64,000 nucleotides of DNA. Origin: Shewanella aestuarii (lineage in GTDB: Bacteria; Pseudomonadota; Gammaproteobacteria; Enterobacterales; Shewanellaceae). Under the pieces are notes generated by a model. It made no database searches. It was not told the origin of the DNA and was given only the letters and a program-made list of their open reading frames with translations. Positions 46,222-56,269 of the stretch are shown piece by piece. Position 1 is the first letter of the stretch. Every line of letters starts with the position of its first letter. The translations under genes and the position numbers were made by a program. The DNA is taken from assembly GCF_014647215.1 (NCBI RefSeq), contig NZ_BMOT01000001.1, positions 372,001-436,000 on the forward strand, given 5' to 3'.

Positions 46222-47925
46222 ATGTTCGAAGTCACTGAGGTTTCTATTGCCGAGCTGCGTGCAGCCCTTGAGTCCGGTCGTACTACAGCAGTTGAATTGG
46301 TTAAGTCTTATTTATCACGGGTTGACGCTTATGATGGCCCGGCGACACAAACCAAGCTAAATGCGTTAGTGGTGCGAAATCCTGATGCCATAAAAGAGGC
46401 TGAAGCTTCTGATGCGCGACGTGCAATTGGCAAAGTACTCAGCCCACTTGATGGCATACCTTACACCGCCAAAGATAGCTATTTGGTTAAGGGGCTGACT
46501 GCTGCGTCAGGTAGTCCAGCGTTTAAGGATTTAGTTGCCCAATATGATGCTTTTGCCGTCGAGCGCCTTCGTGCCGCAGGTGCAATTTGTTTAGGTAAAA
46601 CCAACATGCCTCCTATGGCAAACGGTGGCATGCAACGCGGTCACTATGGTCGCGCTGAAAGTCCATACAATGCTAACTACCTTACTGCTCCTTTCGCTTC
46701 AGGTTCCTCTAATGGCGCCGGGACTGGCACAGCGGCAAGTTATTCTGCTTTTGGATTAGCCGAAGAAACATGGTCAAGCGGTCGTGGGCCAGCATCAAAT
46801 AATGGCCTGTGTGCTTATACTCCATCTCGCGGCGTCATTTCTGTTCGTGGAAACTGGCCGTTGACACCGACCATGGATGTTGTAGTGCCATATACCCGTA
46901 CTATGGCTGATATGCTCGAAGTACTTGATGTTATTGTTGCTGACGATCCGATCACCCGAGGTGATCTGTGGCGCTTGCAACCTTGGGTTGAAATCCCTAA
47001 AGCTTCAAGCGTGCGTCCACAATCTTATTTAGACCTGGCAGCACAAGCTGACACTCTTAAAGGCAAGCGTTTTGGTGTGCCACGCATGTATATCAACAAA
47101 GATGAATTAGCTGGCACGAGTGAAAATCCGGGTATTGGCGGCCCTACAGGGCAGCGGATTAATACTCGTGAATCCGTGATAGCACTATGGGAAGCTGCTC
47201 GTCAAGCGTTGGAATCTGCTGGCGCAGAAGTCATAGAAGTTGACTTTCCGCTGGTGTCTAACTGTGAAGGGGATCGCCCAGGCGCACCGACAGTATTCAA
47301 TCGCGGCATAGTAACCCCCGAATTTCTTGATGATGAATTATGGGCATTGTCTGGTTGGGCTTTCGATGAGTTTTTGCGTGCTAATAATGACCCTAAACTG
47401 AATAAGCTTGAAGATGTTAACGGTCATTTAATTTTCCCGCATGATCTAGGCACCTTGCCAAATCGTGAGGGGGATCTTGCTGCCGGTATGGATGAATATG
47501 TCAACATGGCCAAGCGTGGGCTAAAATCCTATAACCAAATCGATAGCATCCCAGATGGTCTGCGCGGCCTTGAGAAAACCCGTAAGCTTGATCTTGAAGA
47601 CTGGATGGACGCACTCAAACTTGATGCAGTGTTGTTTCCTACCATGGCAGATGTCGGCCCTGCAGATGCGCATGTTAACCCTGCCTCGGCAGATATCGCT
47701 TGGAGCAACGGCATTTGGGTAGCCAACGGTAACCTGGCTATTCGCCACTTAGGTGTACCGACAGTGACCGTACCTATGGGGCTAATGGCTGATATTGGCA
47801 TGCCTGCAGGGTTAACCTTTGCTGGCCGGGCATATGACGACAACAATTTGCTTAGGTTTGCAGTGGCTTTTGAGGCAACAGGTAACAAGCGTGTGATCCC
47901 TCCACGTACTCCAGTGCTGAAGTAA
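46222..47925 (+). CDS. Amidase-signature-family hydrolase
   Basis: A 567-residue enzyme of the amidase signature family, which cuts C-N bonds in amides with a Ser-cisSer-Lys triad. The Lys is in IPYTAKDSYLV, and FASGSSNGAGTGTAASYSAFGLAEETWSSGRGPAS (cited by ASGSSNGAG and TWSSGRGPAS) holds the cis-Ser and Ser. It is probably cotranscribed with aguA, 95 bases upstream, which suggests a role with N-carbamoylputrescine or a related amide; this is inference. There is no signal peptide. A strong terminator follows at 47947. Confidence 0.85.
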   Translation: MFEVTEVSIAELRAALESGRTTAVELVKSYLSRVDAYDGPATQTKLNALVVRNPDAIKEAEASDARRAIGKVLSPLDGIPYTAKDSYLVKGLTAASGSPAFKDLVAQYDAFAVERLRAAGAICLGKTNMPPMANGGMQRGHYGRAESPYNANYLTAPFASGSSNGAGTGTAASYSAFGLAEETWSSGRGPASNNGLCAYTPSRGVISVRGNWPLTPTMDVVVPYTRTMADMLEVLDVIVADDPITRGDLWRLQPWVEIPKASSVRPQSYLDLAAQADTLKGKRFGVPRMYINKDELAGTSENPGIGGPTGQRINTRESVIALWEAARQALESAGAEVIEVDFPLVSNCEGDRPGAPTVFNRGIVTPEFLDDELWALSGWAFDEFLRANNDPKLNKLEDVNGHLIFPHDLGTLPNREGDLAAGMDEYVNMAKRGLKSYNQIDSIPDGLRGLEKTRKLDLEDWMDALKLDAVLFPTMADVGPADAHVNPASADIAWSNGIWVANGNLAIRHLGVPTVTVPMGLMADIGMPAGLTFAGRAYDDNNLLRFAVAFEATGNKRVIPPRTPVLK

Positions 47926-47946
47926 AAAGTATTAGGCGATGCACAG

Positions 47947-47976
47947 CGGGATTGGTTTATCAACCAATCCCGTTTT
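47947..47976 (+). terminator. Terminator after the amidase gene
   Basis: CGGGATTGGTT (47947-47957) and AACCAATCCCG (47962-47972) form a perfect 11-bp stem with a TATC loop, followed by TTTT. Confidence 0.88.
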
Positions 47977-48108
47977 GGTATTTAAAATAAGCATCTCCTT
48001 AGTCTAAATAAGCTAGCGGAATGCTTATAATGGATATGTTAATAGTAGAAAATCTCCAGTAGAGTTCTGCTACACTGATGATTTACTGGATCGGTTAATT
48101 AATTCGTC

Positions 48109-48918
48109 ATGCAGCACAAGCCATTACGTCAAGCCACCAACATAGATCAAGTTTTTAGTAATGCTTATTGGCACCTTGGTCAACAGGACTTTACCATTAG
48201 GGAGATCCGCACCAAGCTTGAACGAAAAACTGATAACCAACAGTGGATTGACACTGTCATCACTAAATTGGTTGAAGATGGCTATTTAAAAAATGACGTT
48301 CAATTTGCTATACGTTATTGCGAGTTAGCTTTTAGTAATGAGCTGGGTAAAAGCGCAATCAAACGTAAATTGCAAATACGCGGGATAGGCATCACAGATA
48401 TCGATAATGCTATTGAGTTGGTGATGCAACAGCAAAATATTGATCCCTATGCACTAGCCACATCAAGGTTACTCAACAAATTTCCCACTTTTCAGCATAC
48501 CAGCCGTGAAAAACTGTTCTCGCAAATGATGATGAAAGGATTTTCCCATGCTGAAATTGAACATGCATTATCACAACATCCCCAGCGTGAGTCACTACGA
48601 AGTAAGTTGGCGATAAAGGCTGATAAAGTCGACTTAAAGACTGAAATTATTAAGCTATATAAAAAAGGTAAGGGTAAAACATTAATATTACAGGAGCTAA
48701 AACAACGCCTGGTTGATATTAAACAATTTGAAGAAACGCTTTACCAATTAGGGTTAACAGATGAAGTTGATTTTTACTTGAGTTGTAAAAATGAACTGGT
48801 CAAAAAGCGATACGACCTATCCGATTATAAACAAAAGTCCAAAGCTTATGCTTATTTATCCCGTAAAGGCTTCGACAGCGATCAAATCAATCATGCCATG
48901 ACTGATGATGAACAGTAA
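48109..48918 (+). CDS. RecX-family protein, long form
   Basis: A 269-residue helical protein. The first 150 residues match RecX, with YWHLGQQDFTIREIRTKLERK, LVEDGYLKNDVQFAIRYCE and GKSAIKRKLQIRGI cited in part. Further copies of the three-helix RecX module appear in the C-terminal half (FSQMMMKGFSHAEIEHAL; AYLSRKGFDSDQINHAM). Ordinary RecX has about 150 residues and sits next to recA; here it is alone. RecX caps or destabilises RecA filaments, and this longer protein may do the same or something distinct. The assignment to the family is fairly sure, the role is not. Confidence 0.75.
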   Translation: MQHKPLRQATNIDQVFSNAYWHLGQQDFTIREIRTKLERKTDNQQWIDTVITKLVEDGYLKNDVQFAIRYCELAFSNELGKSAIKRKLQIRGIGITDIDNAIELVMQQQNIDPYALATSRLLNKFPTFQHTSREKLFSQMMMKGFSHAEIEHALSQHPQRESLRSKLAIKADKVDLKTEIIKLYKKGKGKTLILQELKQRLVDIKQFEETLYQLGLTDEVDFYLSCKNELVKKRYDLSDYKQKSKAYAYLSRKGFDSDQINHAMTDDEQ

Positions 48919-49107
48919 CAGCTATTGCTTATACTGTTGATATTTAAAATAAAAAATCGCTTTATTAAACATGGTTAGGATGTCTTATTTTAAAGGCATG
49001 TAATTATTGCTGTTCGATAATGTCACATTTTTAATAGACAAAATTACTATAGACAAATGATATTTAAACCTCAATAGTAAAAGATTATTCAAAAATGGAT
49101 TTTAATT

Positions 49108-49971
49108 ATGAAAATAAATACTATTATTTTTAGTCTTTTGGTCAGCTTTTTTACTTTTACTCCAACACAAAGTGAAGCTAGTCAGCTTTCAGAATGTAAT
49201 ACCTCAGATTGTGTCGAATATTTTAAAGCATATCGAATTTTAACTAAGCGGGGTCATTCATCTGCAATGGCTATGCTGGGTGAACTTTATTATTCAGGTT
49301 ATGGCACTGATAAAGATTTAGATATGGCGTTGAAATGGTATCGCCGAGCAGGAAAGTATGGTGTTTTAGATGCAAAATACAAAGCAGGAGTGATGTATCT
49401 TCAAGATACCCATTTAAAGGATATTGATGAAGGTATTGATTATTTAATCTATGCTTCAAAATTAGGGCACAGTCAATCTTCATTGTTACTGGGTAAATTA
49501 TATTTAGGTGGAGGGATTGTTGAGCAGAACGTGAAACTGGCTGATGAATACCTATCACTAGCTTATGAAGAAAGAAATCAAGCAGCAATCCAATATGCTG
49601 AAACACTTTATTATCATGAGACAACTAAATCACTGCCTTTAGATAGTTTATATGCGCATGTTGCACAAGATATAGCCCAATTGGAACCTCAACGAGTAGA
49701 AGATGAACAAACAAAGGTAGCAGTAAACTTTCCAGAAGGCGAAATGGAAACTATTGATGTAATAAATGATTCCTTTGAAGATATGTTTCGTTCACACATC
49801 GCTCAATTAAACAATATGATTCCAGATACTGCAAAAGGTACAGGGTCAAATATAGCCGGCCAAACCTGTGGAAGAATGTGGGGATGCAGCAGCGAGGGTG
49901 ATAGAGAACGAATTCAAGATATGATGTTGTCAGACTGGGGATTGAGAACTCTCCAGTTTAGGCTTGAATGA
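49108..49971 (+). CDS. Exported Sel1-repeat protein
   Basis: A 287-residue protein with a signal peptide (about 25 residues, ending SEA). Helical Sel1-like repeats are visible from about residue 45 to 165: SAMAMLGELYYSGYGTDKDLDMALKWYRRAG, then AKYKAGVMYLQDT and SSLLLGKLYLGGGIVEQ (cited in pieces). Such solenoids usually mediate protein contacts in the periplasm. The C-terminal 100 residues are not repeats and end in an unusual aromatic-rich LRTLQFRLE. The partner and function are unknown. A terminator hairpin follows at about 50094. Confidence 0.75.
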   Translation: MKINTIIFSLLVSFFTFTPTQSEASQLSECNTSDCVEYFKAYRILTKRGHSSAMAMLGELYYSGYGTDKDLDMALKWYRRAGKYGVLDAKYKAGVMYLQDTHLKDIDEGIDYLIYASKLGHSQSSLLLGKLYLGGGIVEQNVKLADEYLSLAYEERNQAAIQYAETLYYHETTKSLPLDSLYAHVAQDIAQLEPQRVEDEQTKVAVNFPEGEMETIDVINDSFEDMFRSHIAQLNNMIPDTAKGTGSNIAGQTCGRMWGCSSEGDRERIQDMMLSDWGLRTLQFRLE

Positions 49972-50366
49972 TAATCATAATGCCAATATCCTTTTCGTTA
50001 TTAATGACATAAGAATTATGTGACTTTGATTTTATAAAAAATCACAATCGTTCGCGAAATGGAACAAAAGCACGCAGTTTATTGTTGGATGAGGAGTTGA
50101 GATGTAATGTCTCAACTCTTTTTTATTGAGTAATGCCAGCTTGCGTAAATGAAAAGTCCAGTTTTCTAGTTAAATCGTTAGTAATCTATAAATTAAGCCC
50201 AATCTCGTGATTGATTTATACTATTATAAATTAATGAGATTTTACAAAGTCTCAACAATTTGCCAATTTCAAGCAGTTTTTGCTAATATAGTGTGGCGAC
50301 ACAATTATAATAAAAATAACAACTTATCCGTAATGTTTTTATGGAAAATCGTTACAGGAAATTTAA
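49972..50366. other. Intergenic region with terminator
   Basis: About 395 bases. It contains the terminator at 50094-50124 and, in the AT-rich right half, presumably the promoter of the large GGDEF-EAL gene. No small gene or RNA was recognised. Confidence 0.5.
50094..50124 (+). terminator. Terminator after the Sel1-repeat gene
   Basis: GAGTTGAGA (50094-50102) pairs with TCTCAACTC (50110-50118) around a seven-base loop, followed by a T tract. Confidence 0.82.
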
Positions 50367-53300
50367 ATGGGCATGTTTTCTAAAAATTCTAATCATTCCA
50401 TTGTTAGTCATACTTTGGTATCTGTAGGGATCAGAATTTTAATCGTTATTTCTCTGGTAACCACTATCAGTTATTTCCATATTTTTTCAACTATGGAAGC
50501 AACTAAATTAGCAGAGTTCAAATCTCTTACTTTGGAAAGAGCTGCAAGAGAAAGTCAAATATTTTCCTTAGCTGAGGATAATCATGATTTGCTCAAAAAC
50601 GCTATTCTTGATGCTTATCAACCACTAAATATCGATGGTAATAATAGTTTTTTTGAACAACAGCTGGTTGTGCAAGCAGATGGAGGGATACGAGTAAATC
50701 CGGAAACATTTGATGCAGCCAACAGTGCGGGAGTTTGGATAGCAAAAGATGTCGAGATTACCGATGAGTTGCAATACCGCGTCAGTATATTACATGGGCT
50801 TATTAGTGATTATGGCAAAAGTTGGCGTAATCGATTCATAAATACCTATGCATTTGGAATTGAAAACTTTGCTGCCATTTACTGGCCATCAATTGCTGAT
50901 TTTACCTATCGCCTAGAAGCCGATTTTGATATTAGACTTGAAGAATATTTTGCCATATCCATAGAAGAGAATAATCCTCAGAAAGAAACGGTTTGGACGG
51001 GGGTATATCTTGATAAACAATCAGATATCTGGATGGTTTCTATTGAAACTCCAATTTATTACCAGCAACAACATATTGCTACCATCGGCAACGATATGTC
51101 TTTGGACGAATTATTTAAAAGAACCATTAATCAAGCACAACAAGGGGGATATAACCTGATTTTTAGGGAAGATGGCAGATTGATTGCTCACCAAAAATAT
51201 GTTCAACAGTTAAAAGAATTCGATGGGAATTTTATTATTGAGCAAAATGGAGATGATGCTTTAAAGTCTATTTATGAAACCGTCATTAATGCTAAAGATA
51301 AATCGCAAATAATCGAACTTCCTTCAATCGATGCTTATTTAATGGTAAGCAAATTAAAAGGGCCTGCTTGGTACTACGTGAGTGTTATTCCCAAATCACT
51401 TGTCAGCAACGTCGCTTCAAATACCGCTATCATTGTCTTTATATCCGGCTTTATCGCACTGATAATCGAATTACTTGTTTTGTTTATTGTGATGAAACAA
51501 AAGATCACTCGACCTTTATCTGAACTTAATCGCGCCACATTAGCATTAACACAAGGTTTACAAGCTCAGCATATTGATGAAGAGCGTCCTGACGAGTTAG
51601 GACGTTTAGCAAGATCCTTTAATCTCATGAACCAAAATTTGATCAAACGGGATAAACAGCTTGCCAACGCAAATCACATATTAGAACAACAATTACAGCA
51701 GATACAATTAAGCCAAGACAGTTTAACTAACGCCCAGGCCATCGCACGTTTGGGAAGCTGGCAATATGACACCACCACGCATAAATTAACGGTTTCTGAG
51801 CAATTAATATTGTTACTGCAGTTGACCCCATTGCAAGTAGAAGAGCTTGATTTAAAGACATTGTTTAATCTTTTAAACAACAGTGAACTTGATGAAATTA
51901 TTGATGTTTACCAGTGTTTTGTTACCGAGGGAAAAGCGTTTACGATTATCCATGAGGTAAGCGATATTAATCATCCCCAAGATACAAAATATGTACACTC
52001 AACTGGGCAAGCTAGTGAGGATGGGCGAGTGCTAACAGGCACAGTGCAAGATATTACTGAGCAGCACAAAGCAGAACAAGCAAAAATTGAAAGTCAGAAA
52101 TTATTTAACAATGTTTTTGAAAACTCCACTATCAGCATGGCAGTTGTCAGTTTAGATGGACGGATACAACAAGCTAATAGCACAATCTGTAAAACCTTTG
52201 GTTACACAGAAGATGAAATTTGTCAGCTGAATTATATCGATTTATTGCCTGCCGACGAACGCAGTGGCGGTACCGGCGAGTTAGAAATTATTAAAAATGT
52301 GACATTACCTTCTTACGATACAGAGCGGATACTGGTATGCAAAGATGGTACTGAACTATACTGCTATATTAATGTATTTGTTCAAAAAAATGCCCTTGGG
52401 ATATCTGATTACATATTTATTCAATGCATAGATATTAGTTTAAGAAAACAAGCTGAAGTTAAACTCAATCAATTAGCATTTCATGACCCTCTGACAAACT
52501 TAGCCAATAGAACGTTATTTATAGAGTTTTTAACAAAAGCCATTAAACAGTACCAACGCAATCCTAAATACAATTTTGCTTTATTGTTTCTTGATCTTGA
52601 TGGCTTTAAATTGGTCAATGACAGTTTAGGACATCTAGAAGGTGATAAATTACTTGTCGGCATTTCAGAAAGACTGAATCACGTTATTCGTAACTCTGAT
52701 ACGTTAGCAAGATTTGGTGGCGATGAATTTTGTGTATTAATGGAATATATTAATGATGAAAAACAGGTAATTGAATTGGCTCAACGGATTAATACAGCCC
52801 TTTCTGAGCCTTTTTTATTAAAAAAAGAGTCGGTTATTACCAATGCCAGTATAGGAATTGTGCTTGCTAATCCATCTTTGATGGATGCCCAAGATTATCT
52901 ACGTGATGCAGATAGTGCTATGTACCATGCAAAACATAGTGGTCGAGGCAGTTATGCGGTATTCAATGCTGATATGCATAAAATGGCAAAGGAGCAGTTA
53001 AGGCTGCGAAATGAAATGAGCAAGGCATTGGATGATAAGCAACTTGTTGCGTATTTTCAGCCTATTATAAATGCTGGGACTGGCCAGATTTATGGATTTG
53101 AAGCGCTTGTTCGTTGGTTTCATCCTCAGAAGGGATTGATTGCTCCTGACAACTTTTTACGTATGGCAGAAGAAATTGGCCGAATAGCAGAAATTGATTA
53201 TTTTGTGATAGATCAAGCAATTGAACAAATAGTTAAATTGCGTAAATTGCTCAACAGGGATGATTTATCCATCAGTTGTAACGCTTCTAGTGAGCTATTG

Positions 53301-53771
53301 TCTACTTATCAAGTTGTTGAAAAACTGAATAAAATTTTAGTTAAATATAAATTACCTCCGCACTGTTTCAATATTGAAATAACTGAGAATGTATTAATCA
53401 ATGATCCTGAATTGACTATGAAAATTTTACATCAGTTAGAAGCACTTGGAATAAATATTCACTTAGATGATTTTGGTTCAGGCTATTCATCACTGAGTTA
53501 TTTGCATCGTTTCCCTATCCATAATATAAAAATCGACAGGAGTTTTGTTAACAGATTATTGGATAATGAAAAAGACCATGCGATTGTTGAAAGTATTTCA
53601 TTACTTGCTAATAGACTTGGTATAGGAGTTACCGCTGAAGGTGTTGAAAATATTTTGCAATATCAGGCGTTAAAACAAATTGGTATAGCAAGAACCCAAG
53701 GCTATTATCATGGAAAACCAATGGAGCAAGCTGCTGCATACGAGCTGTTAACTGCTGAAAGCATGCGGTAA
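50367..53771 (+). CDS. Cache-HAMP-PAS-PAS-GGDEF-EAL transmembrane c-di-GMP enzyme
   Basis: A 1134-residue inner-membrane sensor. A first helix (about residues 18-38) leads to a large periplasmic dCache-like domain (about 40-350), then a second helix (about 355-378), a HAMP segment (about 380-430), two PAS domains (about 445-560 and 575-690), GGDEF (about 700-860) and EAL (about 870-1125). The GGDEF site FGGDEF is intact and lacks RxxD at the usual spacing (RNSDTLARFGGDEF has RNSD, so an RxxD-like site may in fact be present). EAL keeps FEALVRW, ITENV, LDDFGSGYSSLSYL and TAEGVEN. It could be bifunctional. The periplasmic ligand is unknown. Confidence 0.9.
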   Translation: MGMFSKNSNHSIVSHTLVSVGIRILIVISLVTTISYFHIFSTMEATKLAEFKSLTLERAARESQIFSLAEDNHDLLKNAILDAYQPLNIDGNNSFFEQQLVVQADGGIRVNPETFDAANSAGVWIAKDVEITDELQYRVSILHGLISDYGKSWRNRFINTYAFGIENFAAIYWPSIADFTYRLEADFDIRLEEYFAISIEENNPQKETVWTGVYLDKQSDIWMVSIETPIYYQQQHIATIGNDMSLDELFKRTINQAQQGGYNLIFREDGRLIAHQKYVQQLKEFDGNFIIEQNGDDALKSIYETVINAKDKSQIIELPSIDAYLMVSKLKGPAWYYVSVIPKSLVSNVASNTAIIVFISGFIALIIELLVLFIVMKQKITRPLSELNRATLALTQGLQAQHIDEERPDELGRLARSFNLMNQNLIKRDKQLANANHILEQQLQQIQLSQDSLTNAQAIARLGSWQYDTTTHKLTVSEQLILLLQLTPLQVEELDLKTLFNLLNNSELDEIIDVYQCFVTEGKAFTIIHEVSDINHPQDTKYVHSTGQASEDGRVLTGTVQDITEQHKAEQAKIESQKLFNNVFENSTISMAVVSLDGRIQQANSTICKTFGYTEDEICQLNYIDLLPADERSGGTGELEIIKNVTLPSYDTERILVCKDGTELYCYINVFVQKNALGISDYIFIQCIDISLRKQAEVKLNQLAFHDPLTNLANRTLFIEFLTKAIKQYQRNPKYNFALLFLDLDGFKLVNDSLGHLEGDKLLVGISERLNHVIRNSDTLARFGGDEFCVLMEYINDEKQVIELAQRINTALSEPFLLKKESVITNASIGIVLANPSLMDAQDYLRDADSAMYHAKHSGRGSYAVFNADMHKMAKEQLRLRNEMSKALDDKQLVAYFQPIINAGTGQIYGFEALVRWFHPQKGLIAPDNFLRMAEEIGRIAEIDYFVIDQAIEQIVKLRKLLNRDDLSISCNASSELLSTYQVVEKLNKILVKYKLPPHCFNIEITENVLINDPELTMKILHQLEALGINIHLDDFGSGYSSLSYLHRFPIHNIKIDRSFVNRLLDNEKDHAIVESISLLANRLGIGVTAEGVENILQYQALKQIGIARTQGYYHGKPMEQAAAYELLTAESMR

Positions 53772-53844
53772 TAATAAGTGACTAGAGCAGAGCCATTCAC
53801 TAATCTAATTGGAATATCTTTTAACCTCTATAGTGATGGGTCAC

Positions 53845-54531
53845 ATGCGGCTTGATAAATTTGTTTTAAAAAGTACTCGATTAACAAAATCTGAGGTAAT
53901 GACCCAAATTAGTGAAGGTCATGTCTCCGTTAATGGCGTGATAGAAACACGAGTACATTGTCAGGTACACGAAGATAACAAGATAGAACATAATGGCATA
54001 TTATTGGTTACCCGACCGTTTCGATATATGTTAATGCATAAGCAAACGCATACCCTGAGTTCTAACCTCGATGGTCATTATCCCTCGTTGCTGACGGGAC
54101 TATCCATAGCTGATAAAGATGAGTTGCATATAGTTGGGAGACTAGATGCTGATACAACAGGCCTGGTTTTATTAACCGATGATGGACGTTGGTCTTTTAA
54201 TATTACCCGCCCAGAGCGTGACTGCCCGAAAGTATATAGAGTGGTATTAGCAAAGCCTATTAATGATGAGGCGGTTAAAAAATTACAGCAAGGCTTGTTA
54301 TTACAAGGAGAAACTAAGCTGACATTAGCGGCAAAAGTAGACATCGTTAATGAGTATGAAGTGAAATTGACCATCAGAGAAGGGCGTTATCATCAAGTCA
54401 AAAGAATGTTTTTTGCAGTAGGCAACCGGGTGAATAAACTGCACCGCGAACAAATTGGCCAAATCGTACTCGATATTCCAGCCGGAGAATGGCGGCTATT
54501 AACCCATGATGAAGTGGAGTTGCTTAGCTAG
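53845..54531 (+). CDS. rsuA: RsuA-type pseudouridine synthase
   Basis: Isomerises a uridine in rRNA; the E. coli namesake modifies U516 of 16S rRNA. The N terminus MRLDKFVLKSTRLTKSEV is an S4 RNA-binding domain. The catalytic motif GRLDADTTGLVLLTDDG contains the essential Asp, and EGRYHQVKRMF is the second family signature. The length (228 residues) matches RsuA. The start at 53845 (MRLDKF) fits the family; ATG at 53836 is an alternative, and no strong ribosome site distinguishes them. RluE or RluF are other possible equivalents but match less well. Confidence 0.8.
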   Translation: MRLDKFVLKSTRLTKSEVMTQISEGHVSVNGVIETRVHCQVHEDNKIEHNGILLVTRPFRYMLMHKQTHTLSSNLDGHYPSLLTGLSIADKDELHIVGRLDADTTGLVLLTDDGRWSFNITRPERDCPKVYRVVLAKPINDEAVKKLQQGLLLQGETKLTLAAKVDIVNEYEVKLTIREGRYHQVKRMFFAVGNRVNKLHREQIGQIVLDIPAGEWRLLTHDEVELLS

Positions 54532-54989
54532 TGGTGGCATGTTTCAAAGCTAATAGTGATTAAATTTCCAATAATTTCATATCGCACATAAGCCTATCGA
54601 TATTGCTGTAAATAGCCGCAATATTCATCTCAAAAAATCCATAGTTTATTTAAGGTTAACGATGTGAGATTTTGTTCGTTTAAAGGTGAATTTATCATTT
54701 TTAGATAAACAATATATGTTGTACAGTACTGCAAGTTATTGATGGTTATTATAAATATTATTTTTGCATGGAAAAGTATTCAATTTCCAGCTACTTTATA
54801 TGCATCTCTACGAAGTAAAAGATGTTATAGCATTGATTACTCAATTTGTATTACCAAGAGGCTACTTGATTTTAAAGCTACCCTAAAAATTAACATTAAG
54901 ATGGTACGGTATCCGTTATACACTTCAGGCAAGGATAGAGTTGTCGAAAAATTATTTAATAAACTCAAAATTAACCAAAGGATTGAGAG
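54532..54989. other. Intergenic region; dubious 84-codon frame
   Basis: About 460 bases. A frame from 54739 overlaps the next gene's start codon (ATGA), but its composition looks random and it is not called as a gene. No terminator or RNA motif is obvious. Confidence 0.4.
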
Positions 54990-56105
54990 ATGAATTCAAA
55001 AAATGATTTTGCATCAGGTGCTTTTACCCATGCCGTAATTGATGCAGCAATTAAGGTCGCTATGGTATTTGTAATGGTAATTTGGTGTTTTCAAATTATC
55101 AGACCATTTTTAATGCCCATTCTATGGGGAGGCATTATTGCTATTGCCCTGTATCCTATCGTGATGATGTTAGCCACTAAGTTTAAAATTTCTATCGGTA
55201 AATCAAGTTTAGTAGTGACTCTGTTGGCATTGTCATTACTTATTGTTCCTAGTGTGATGTTTTCTGAAGCATTAGTATCAGGTACAACTGATTTTGTATC
55301 AGAAATTAAAGAGGGCACATTTGTCATTCCACCACCAAAAGATTCGGTGGCTGAATTACCGTTAGTAGGTAAAAAACTGCATGAGTTTTGGTTGCATTTA
55401 TCTGTAGATTTGCAAGATGTGATTCAAGAGAATAAAGAATATATCGCGAGCTTTTCGACATCAGCCGCATCAGCGATAGGGAGTTTTGGTTTAACCGTTT
55501 TACAATTCATTATTTCGATCGTGATTGCTGGCGTATTTATGAAGAATGCTGATGGTTCTGGCCAAATGTTTTATAAAATAGCGGTCAAATTAGCAGGAAA
55601 GCACGGCAATGAATTTGCCTCACTTGCAGTAGCCACTGTACGCAGCGTAGTGCAAGGCGTTATAGGTGTCGCCTTTATTCAATGCATTTTAGCCGGTATT
55701 GGTATGGGACTGGTTGGTGTGCCAGGCACAGGGATTTGGATGTTGTTGGTGTTAATTTTAGCCATTGTTCAATTACCGGCGTTAATTGTATTAGGGCCGA
55801 TTATCGCCTATGTATACACGGTTGAAAGTTCAACTGTTGCGACAATATTTATGATTTGGAGTTTGGTGGTTGCCACCAGCGACACGTTCTTAAAGCCGAT
55901 TTTAATGGGTCGTGGTGTGGATATTCCAATGCTAGTGATTTTACTCGGTGCAATTGGCGGTATGTTACTTTCAGGTATTGTGGGCTTATTTGTTGGCGCT
56001 GTGGTATTAGCATTAAGCTATAAATTGTTCTCTGCATGGTTGGTCATCGAAACAACCGAAAAGCAAGTGGGATCTGCTAACGAAACTGGCAAATCTGAGG
56101 CTTAA
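54990..56105 (+). CDS. AI-2E-family (PerM-like) membrane transporter
   Basis: A 371-residue inner-membrane protein with seven or eight hydrophobic helices and the family's central region FGLTVLQFIISIVIAGVFM and GTGIWMLLVLILAIVQLPALIVLGPIIAYV (in part). Members include YdiK, PerM and TqsA; transported substrates are mostly unproven. The start has GGATTGAGAG upstream. The hydrophilic C-terminal tail is short. A strong convergent terminator lies about 110 bases downstream. Confidence 0.85.
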   Translation: MNSKNDFASGAFTHAVIDAAIKVAMVFVMVIWCFQIIRPFLMPILWGGIIAIALYPIVMMLATKFKISIGKSSLVVTLLALSLLIVPSVMFSEALVSGTTDFVSEIKEGTFVIPPPKDSVAELPLVGKKLHEFWLHLSVDLQDVIQENKEYIASFSTSAASAIGSFGLTVLQFIISIVIAGVFMKNADGSGQMFYKIAVKLAGKHGNEFASLAVATVRSVVQGVIGVAFIQCILAGIGMGLVGVPGTGIWMLLVLILAIVQLPALIVLGPIIAYVYTVESSTVATIFMIWSLVVATSDTFLKPILMGRGVDIPMLVILLGAIGGMLLSGIVGLFVGAVVLALSYKLFSAWLVIETTEKQVGSANETGKSEA

Positions 56106-56213
56106 GGATTGACTCGTTTACTATGAATGTCTTGTTTTAGTTAGTGTAAGACTAAGGTGACATGACAAAGCTTGCTGTATTGATGATTTAATCATCCCAT
56201 GAAAAATATCAAC

Positions 56214-56244
56214 AAAATGGCCAATCTATTGATTGGCCATTTTT
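56214..56244. terminator. Bidirectional terminator between convergent genes
   Basis: AAAATGGCCAATC (56214-56226) and GATTGGCCATTTT (56231-56243) form a perfect 13-bp stem with a TATT loop. It lies between the AI-2E-type transporter gene and the convergent metallohydrolase gene and can serve both. Confidence 0.9.
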
Positions 56245-56269
56245 ATGTTTGCGAGTCATCTATATAAAG

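Noticed and set aside
54739-54993. 84-codon frame overlapping the start of the AI-2E-type transporter gene
   Set aside because: The ATGA overlap is tempting, but the protein has no recognisable domain, poor composition and no ribosome site, and its start lies in AT-rich DNA. It is probably chance.
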